Both the position numbers and the translations under genes were made by a program. DNA of 10,833 nt, taken from contig JAGLJW010000034.1 in NCBI GenBank assembly GCA_023142215.1, forward strand, positions 1 through 10,833, given 5' to 3'. Positions 6,898 to 10,833 of the stretch are shown here, piece after piece. The notes under the pieces were generated by a model. The model did not search any database and was not told the origin of the DNA. It was given only the letters and a program-made list of their open reading frames with translations. Numbering within the stretch: the first letter of the stretch is position 1; every line of letters begins with the position of its first letter. The DNA is from Candidatus Parcubacteria bacterium (GTDB lineage: Bacteria > Patescibacteriota > Patescibacteriia > Patescibacteriales > UBA12075).

Positions 6898-6932
6898 AAC
6901 CCAGAATATTATATTCTGGGTTTTATTTTTTT
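6898..6932 (+). terminator. Intrinsic terminator after mlaA
   Basis: A 12-bp perfect inverted repeat, AACCCAGAATAT (6898-6909) with ATATTCTGGGTT (6911-6922), is followed by a T-rich tract (6921-6932). It starts 8 bases after the mlaA stop. Confidence 0.85.
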
Positions 6933-7082
6933 ATTAAAAACTCTTAATTTCTAAATATTAAAAAGAAAAAAGCTTAAATAATATCTATTTTATAACTAAA
7001 AGTTTAATTAAATCTATCAAAATAACTCATAAAAACCAAACAAATTAATAATCAAACTTGTATACTAATTATACCTAAACTT
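6933..7082. other. AT-rich gap without genes
   Basis: No ORF or RNA gene is seen. The only structure is a short inverted repeat, GTATA-ctaat-TATAC (about 7060-7074), just ahead of the shared upstream boxes. It separates the mlaA terminator from the promoter region of the sigma4/HARE gene. Confidence 0.5.
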
Positions 7083-7133
7083 AAAGGTTTTTTTTCATTT
7101 TTATGGAAAATTATCTTAAATATTAGTAAATTT
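7083..7133 (+). repeat. Upstream boxes shared with 4063-4111
   Basis: AAAGG, a run of eight T, ATTTTT-x-TGG, then TAGTAA-x-TTT, ending shortly before the -35 hexamer at 7146. Order and spacing match 4063-4111, with a one-base length difference around the T-run and one in the unlike middle. Confidence 0.4.
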
Positions 7134-7145
7134 AAAATCAAGGTC

Positions 7146-7174
7146 TTGACGTAAAGTTTGTATCATGCTATATT
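7146..7174 (+). promoter_or_regulatory. Promoter of sigma4/HARE gene
   Basis: TTGACG (7146-7151) and TATATT (7169-7174) are 17 bases apart, and TGC directly before the -10 makes it an extended -10 promoter. The start would be near 7181, leaving an unusually long leader of about 140 bases. Confidence 0.65.
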
Positions 7175-7252
7175 AGTAATATAATTCAAAATATAAATTT
7201 AAAATTTATTATTTTTGGATGATAAATTTTGAAATTGATAAATGATAAAGAT

Positions 7253-7296
7253 AGATTTTTTACTAAAAATCTGTTATAAGCAACATTCTAAGTTGC
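7253..7296 (+). promoter_or_regulatory. Leader with two hairpins
   Basis: The leader has an 8-bp perfect stem, AGATTTTT (7253-7260) with AAAAATCT (7265-7272) around a TACT loop, then GCAAC (7280-7284) with GTTGC (7292-7296). A three-codon mini-ORF, ATG CCT TGA, lies at 7299-7307 before the real ATG at 7320. It matches no riboswitch I know; regulation of the downstream gene through the leader is inference. Confidence 0.35.
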
Positions 7297-7319
7297 CCAT
7301 GCCTTGATAAAAAAACAAT

Positions 7320-8534
7320 ATGGACAATATTTCAATATTGGATCAAATAATTTCTGACCAAAAAGTGGCAGAGATTAATAATATGGATGCTGTAAGAATT
7401 ATTGATGGCTTACTTACAGAACTTGCAGACAGAGAACAAGATGTTCTTAGGCGACGTTATGGTTTGGATCATGGAAAAAAAGAAACTTTAGAAAGCATTG
7501 GACAAGAACACGGTCTAACAAGGGAACGTATTAGACAAATTGAAACTTCTAGTATTAAAAAGTTGCAAGAGTTAAAAAATCTTGATGAACATTTAAATGT
7601 TCTCAGAAAAGTGATTTCTCAATTGCTAGAAGAGCATGGTGGATTTATGGAAAGAGAATATTTAAAGGATGCTTTGGTTGGATTTTCAATGGATGGTGCT
7701 GAAATAGAAATTAATAATAAAGACGTTCATAAAAATTATATAAATTTTTTAATCACAAAATTACTTCATAGAGAATTTGAAAATATTGATAATTCAAAAC
7801 AATTTAGTGGAATTTATAAATTTAAACATCAAGAAATTGAACATTTTGAAGAAATTGCCTCTGAATTAATGGAAGAAATTAAGAAATTAAAGAAAATTCA
7901 TAAAACTAATGAAGTATTAGATTTATTAAAGAATTTAGATAGTTTCAATAATCACAGCGATAAAATTGATACTAAAAATAATATTGATATTATTAAAATT
8001 CTAAAAGCTGACTTATTTAATGAGAATCCTGATTTAATTAATAATAATAAAACATTATATTCAATTCTTAGAGCTACTGATAGAATTAAACAAAATAAAT
8101 TTGGTTATTGGGGATATAATAAATGGAAAAATATTACTCCAAAAACTATTAATGATAAAATTTATTTGGTTCTAAAAAACAAGAAAAAACCAATGCATTT
8201 TGAGGAAATTGCTAATAATATTAATGAAGTTAAATTTGACAAAAAAAATGCAAATCCAGCAACAGTACACAACGAACTTATATTGGATAAAAAATATGTA
8301 TTAGTAGGTCGTGGTTTATATGGTTTAAAAGATTGGGGATATAAAGAGGGAAGTGTAATTGACGTTATCGTAGAAGTGTTAAATGATGCCACAAAACCAC
8401 TTAATCGTGATCAAATTATAGAAAAAGTTTTAAATAAAAGAGTTGTAAAAAAAGCCACAATTATACTGGCTTTAATGAACAAGAATAAATTTGAAAAAAT
8501 TGGAGATAAATATACTTTTCACGAAAATTATTAA
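7320..8534 (+). CDS. Sigma region 4 / HARE-HTH regulator
   Basis: The 404-residue protein has an N-terminal sigma-70 region 4: ELADREQDVLRRRYGLD (34-50) and the helix-turn-helix GLTRERIRQIETSSIKKL (65-82), near-identical to the -35-binding end of housekeeping sigma factors. Regions 1-3 are absent, so it cannot act as a normal sigma factor. The middle (about 100-270) is charged and helical. The C-terminal part has a HARE-type winged helix (about 276-338, with KPMHFEEIANNI, NPATVHNEL and GLYGLKDWG motifs), then a second related but shorter winged helix (about 343-400). HARE-HTH domains occur in the RNA polymerase delta subunit and chromatin proteins and are thought to bind nucleic acid. Proteins joining sigma region 4 to HARE domains are, to my knowledge, common in CPR. 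Likely a DNA-binding transcription factor contacting promoters or polymerase. It has its own extended -10 promoter; no SD. Confidence 0.8.
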   Translation: MDNISILDQIISDQKVAEINNMDAVRIIDGLLTELADREQDVLRRRYGLDHGKKETLESIGQEHGLTRERIRQIETSSIKKLQELKNLDEHLNVLRKVISQLLEEHGGFMEREYLKDALVGFSMDGAEIEINNKDVHKNYINFLITKLLHREFENIDNSKQFSGIYKFKHQEIEHFEEIASELMEEIKKLKKIHKTNEVLDLLKNLDSFNNHSDKIDTKNNIDIIKILKADLFNENPDLINNNKTLYSILRATDRIKQNKFGYWGYNKWKNITPKTINDKIYLVLKNKKKPMHFEEIANNINEVKFDKKNANPATVHNELILDKKYVLVGRGLYGLKDWGYKEGSVIDVIVEVLNDATKPLNRDQIIEKVLNKRVVKKATIILALMNKNKFEKIGDKYTFHENY

Positions 8535-8580
8535 AATATAAATCAAACAAATCTTATAAAATACTTAAACGTATTTGGAT

Positions 8581-8743
8581 ATTAACCAACTGAACAATTC
8601 CACTCCATTCTTTACCAAAAATTTAGGCTACAACTTCATAAAAAAAGTTCTGAATATCCCAATATTAATCACTTGTTTTATTTCGTTTCGCTCTAAATTT
8701 TAGATAAATAAAAGAATGGAATGGAATTGTTCAGCTGATTAAT
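8581..8743 (-). mobile_element. MITE-like inverted-repeat element, copy 2
   Basis: This 163-bp copy of the element at 5727-5884 lies in the opposite orientation. Its arms (8581-8614 against about 8710-8743) pair over some 34 bases with three non-Watson-Crick positions, each of which is a G-U pair if the minus strand is the RNA. Relative to copy 1 it keeps an extra CCATT in one arm, which restores pairing with the other arm. It begins 47 bases after the sigma4/HARE stop and directly abuts the terminator at 8744. No transposase is nearby. Confidence 0.75.
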
Positions 8744-8781
8744 AAAAAATGATTTTTGTATTTTGCAAAAATCATTTTTTT
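8744..8781 (+). terminator. Intrinsic terminator after copy 2
   Basis: A 15-bp perfect stem, 8744-8758 with 8766-8780 (core ATGATTTTTG / CAAAAATCAT), has a 7-base loop and ends in a T-run. It is AT-rich, with A and T runs on both sides, so it could work in both directions. It probably ends transcription of the sigma4/HARE gene. Confidence 0.7.
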
Positions 8782-8816
8782 ATTTTCAATTAATATTACA
8801 TTAAATACAAATTATT

Positions 8817-9542
8817 ATGCAATATAAAAGAATAAATATTATAATTTTACTATTTTTAATTATAATATCATCTACTGCTTGTAAAAAAGATAATGATAAT
8901 TCAAAAAATGAATTAATAAATGAACCAATAACTGAAAAAAATGAAAAAGTATTTGAAGATGATATGCTTGATTTTAATCAGATTTATAAACAGGCTCTAT
9001 TTGCTATTAAGGAGAATAAAAAAGAAAATGCGATTAAACTCACTAGAGAATCTTATGAAAAATGGAAAAAAATTGTGAAGAAATATGCTAGCAAGCAGCC
9101 AAATCAATATCGAAAAACAAAAGAATGGATTGCTTTACTGAAAGAAATCGAAAAAAACCAAGAAGAAAGTCTGGAAGCTCTTTTGAAAAATGAAATTAAT
9201 ATTGCTTATGAAAAGCTTGAAACAGTCAGAAGAAAAATAAAACAATTACGAGAAGAAAATGGAATAAAAAATATAAGTAATGATATTTTAATTTTTAGTT
9301 TTATCTTAGACAAAATTATTGAATCGGATTCAAAACAAGAAATTGATTTATATCTCGGTGAATTAAAAATTAATTTTACAATTTTAAAAGAATACAATCA
9401 GAATAATGAAAAATATAAAGAAATGATTAAAGATTTAGAAAATGTAATTGTAGAAATTGAACATTTAGGAGAGAAAAATTTTAATGAATTAAAATCAAAA
9501 TTAAATTCAACTTTTACTGCTTTGTATTTACAATTTGGTTAA
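8817..9542 (+). CDS. Helical lipoprotein of unknown role
   Basis: The 241-residue product starts with a lipoprotein signal: a short basic end, a hydrophobic core (INIIILLFLIIISS) and STAC with the lipid-bearing Cys at 22. A charged Asn/Glu/Lys linker follows to about residue 50. The rest is almost entirely amphipathic helix, with at least five helices: about 52-66 (FNQIYKQALFAIKE), 69-92, 103-125, 127-147, 155-170 and 175-238. No His/Met/Cys pattern for heme or metal is clear. It resembles helical-bundle periplasmic proteins in general, but I cannot name a family. It should be tethered on the outer face of the cytoplasmic membrane. The ATG lacks an SD, and no good promoter is seen between the terminator at 8781 and the start. 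It converges with dprA, with eight bases between the stops and no terminator there. Confidence 0.65.
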   Translation: MQYKRINIIILLFLIIISSTACKKDNDNSKNELINEPITEKNEKVFEDDMLDFNQIYKQALFAIKENKKENAIKLTRESYEKWKKIVKKYASKQPNQYRKTKEWIALLKEIEKNQEESLEALLKNEINIAYEKLETVRRKIKQLREENGIKNISNDILIFSFILDKIIESDSKQEIDLYLGELKINFTILKEYNQNNEKYKEMIKDLENVIVEIEHLGEKNFNELKSKLNSTFTALYLQFG

Positions 9543-9550
9543 TAGATAGA

Positions 9551-10654
9551 CTAAAAATTAATTATAATATATTCCATTCCGCCAATATTTTTTATCAATC
9601 CTTTCATTTCCATAATAATTAATGTACTACTTACTTGTGGAGCGGGTAACTTAGAATCATGAGTAATTTCATCAATATGAGTAGGCTCATGATTTAATAA
9701 TTTCAAAATCATTTCTTCTTCAATCGTAGTTTGAATTTGTTGTTTTGTTTTAATTTGAGATTCAATTTTTTCGATATCAAATGTTTCAATAATTTCATCC
9801 GCACTAGTTACTATTTTAGCACCTTCTTTTATAAACTGATTCGTGCCTTTTGAAGTTTGTGAAAAAATACTCCCAGGAATAGCAAAAACCTCTCTGTTTT
9901 GTTCAAGGGCTGTACGTGCAGTAATGAGCGTACCTGATTTTTCTGCAGCTTCAATTAATAATGTTCCCAAACAAAGACCAGAAATAATTCTATTTCTTTT
10001 GGGAAAATTATACTTTTCAGGAGGTGTTTCAATTGGAAATTCTGACAAAATTAACCCTCCTGACTCAATAATTTGATCAGATAAAAATTTATTCATTTTT
10101 GGATAAATGCTTTTAGCATCAATTCCTGTACCCAACACAGCGATAGTGCGACCATTATTATTTATTGTCGCCCTATGCGCCAATGCATCAATTCCAAGCG
10201 CTAATCCGCTAACAATTGTAATATTATTTCTAGCCAAATCTCCAACAATTTTTTCAACTGCTTGTTCTCCATAATGAGAATATTTTCTGGAACCAACAAC
10301 AGCAATATTAATATTATTATCCTGTTCTATCTTGCCTTTGTAATATAATAAATGTGGCGGATCATAAATCTCTTTAAGTAGGGCAGGATAATTATCATCT
10401 TCAAGTGTAATAATTCCAATATCTTCTTTTATCAGTTGATTTATAATTTTTTCAAAATTAAAATCTTTTTTAAAAACAGAAAAAGCATAAGCCGTATTTT
10501 CACTAACGCTGGCTTTTATTAATTCCTCGGAGCTTGCTTTAAAAATATTTTCTTCGTTTTTAAATATTTTTAGAAGTATTCTTAATTTTTTATCACTAAA
10601 TTTTTGAAAACTATTTAATGCAATTTCATATTTATATTTATTTAAATCAATCAT
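9551..10654 (-). CDS. dprA: DNA-processing protein DprA
   Basis: DprA binds incoming single-stranded DNA during natural transformation and loads RecA. From the ATG at 10654 the product is 367 residues. The N-terminal region (about 1-105) is helical, as in other DprA. The Rossmann-like core shows AVVGSRKYS (118-126), VSGLALGIDALAH (148-160), VLGTGID, LSEFP, FPKRNRIISGL, EAAEKSGTLITA and FAIPG. A C-terminal winged helix (roughly the last 55 residues, starting EEEMILKLLNHEPTHIDEI) is also typical. All family motifs are intact. A start ten codons upstream (TTG at 10684) is possible, but it adds a Lys-rich stretch and has no SD; the ATG gives the usual N-terminus. It is a single gene here, convergent with the lipoprotein gene, so read-through would make antisense RNA for both. 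Confidence 0.93.
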   Translation of the reverse strand: MIDLNKYKYEIALNSFQKFSDKKLRILLKIFKNEENIFKASSEELIKASVSENTAYAFSVFKKDFNFEKIINQLIKEDIGIITLEDDNYPALLKEIYDPPHLLYYKGKIEQDNNINIAVVGSRKYSHYGEQAVEKIVGDLARNNITIVSGLALGIDALAHRATINNNGRTIAVLGTGIDAKSIYPKMNKFLSDQIIESGGLILSEFPIETPPEKYNFPKRNRIISGLCLGTLLIEAAEKSGTLITARTALEQNREVFAIPGSIFSQTSKGTNQFIKEGAKIVTSADEIIETFDIEKIESQIKTKQQIQTTIEEEMILKLLNHEPTHIDEITHDSKLPAPQVSSTLIIMEMKGLIKNIGGMEYIIINF

Positions 10655-10684
10655 TTTTTTATTTTTAATAAGAATTAATGTCAA

Positions 10685-10833
10685 TCACAAAAATCGTATG
10701 AAAGGATTGTTGTCCAAATACAACTTTATCTTAAATCTCTAGATTTTAAAAAAATTTATGTCCAAACTAATATTTAAACAACTATTCCATAAAAGTATGT
10801 GTATAAACAAAATCATAGCATTAGTGTACGATC
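10685..10833. other. dprA upstream region, no firm gene
   Basis: TGTCCAAA occurs twice on the + strand, at 10711-10718 and 10759-10766. A TGTCAA at 10679-10684 reads TTGACA on the dprA strand, but its 17-base-distant hexamer is TAAAAA, and transcription would begin at or after the dprA ATG, so it is doubtful as a promoter. A + strand frame from ATG at 10758 stays open to the window edge (25 codons, MSKLIFKQLF...), and a minus-strand frame is open from the edge to a TAG near 10744. Neither can be called without more sequence. Confidence 0.4.

Noticed and set aside
8162..8392. Antisense ORF within the sigma4/HARE gene
   Set aside because: It is opposite a clearly coding region with family motifs and has no start signals. 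The same applies to antisense ORFs at 416-625, 1646-1912, 9206-9397 and the + strand ORF at 9843-10076.
10655..10684. TTG start for dprA ten codons upstream
   Set aside because: The TTG is part of a TTGACA hexamer, has no SD, and adds residues not typical of the family N-terminus.
1..10833. Possible UGA recoding, since none of the ten genes ends in TGA
   Set aside because: All genes read cleanly in the standard code at normal family lengths, and no gene needs read-through of TGA. Absence of TGA stops in ten AT-rich genes is weak evidence.
10758..10833. Divergent partial gene opening with MSKLIFKQLF
   Set aside because: Only 25 codons are visible, with no SD and no recognisable motif; it may be chance.
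1..10833. CRISPR array, tRNA, rRNA or toxin-antitoxin pair
   Set aside because: No regularly spaced repeats, cloverleaf sequences or known pair architecture were seen on either strand by eye.

Overview
The window is very AT-rich. Hand counts of sample lines give roughly a quarter G+C in most genes and about a third in two of them. It carries ten protein genes that read in the standard code and all end in TAA or TAG. The gene set points to a Patescibacteria (CPR) genome: a DUF4349 membrane protein, a single-pass surface protein with a Cys-rich CGNG...CPEDC segment, a MutM with an enlarged loop, a sigma-region-4/HARE-HTH regulator, a DprA, and A-rich starts without Shine-Dalgarno sites. That is inference from family knowledge; there is no rRNA or tRNA here to confirm it.

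Layout. (1) 12-3965, + strand: DUF4349 membrane protein, Cys-rich membrane-anchored protein and PHP-domain phosphoesterase. A REP-like palindrome lies between the first two. (2) 3966-4573: a self-contained unit for an unrecognised 90-residue protein, with promoter, strong SD and terminator. (3) 4626-5602: mutM with its own candidate promoter. (4) 5603-6072: an AT-rich regulatory stretch with a palindrome inside a candidate promoter spacer, then a 158-bp inverted-repeat element, then a 57-codon charged ORF. (5) 6094-6932: a second self-contained unit encoding an MlaA-family protein, again with promoter, SD and terminator. (6) 7083-8534: promoter, roughly 140-nt leader and the sigma4/HARE gene. 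(7) 8581-8781: a second, inverted copy of the inverted-repeat element (163 bp) followed by an intrinsic terminator. (8) 8817-9542: a helical lipoprotein gene, convergent with dprA (9551-10654, - strand). (9) 10685-10833: dprA upstream region, unresolved.

How the genes fit together. There is no single pathway. mutM (oxidised-base repair) and dprA (uptake of transforming DNA) are genome-maintenance genes; the DUF4349 protein, Cys-rich protein, lipoprotein and MlaA are envelope proteins. The most notable points are the two MITE-like copies with long inverted arms, an MlaA protein (an outer-membrane lipid-trafficking family) in a genome that otherwise looks like a lineage thought to lack an outer membrane, and the fact that only the mlaA and 90-residue genes have clear SD sites. 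I found no transposase, CRISPR array, toxin-antitoxin pair or recognisable defence system. No complete undescribed system can be claimed; the inverted-repeat element is the best lead.
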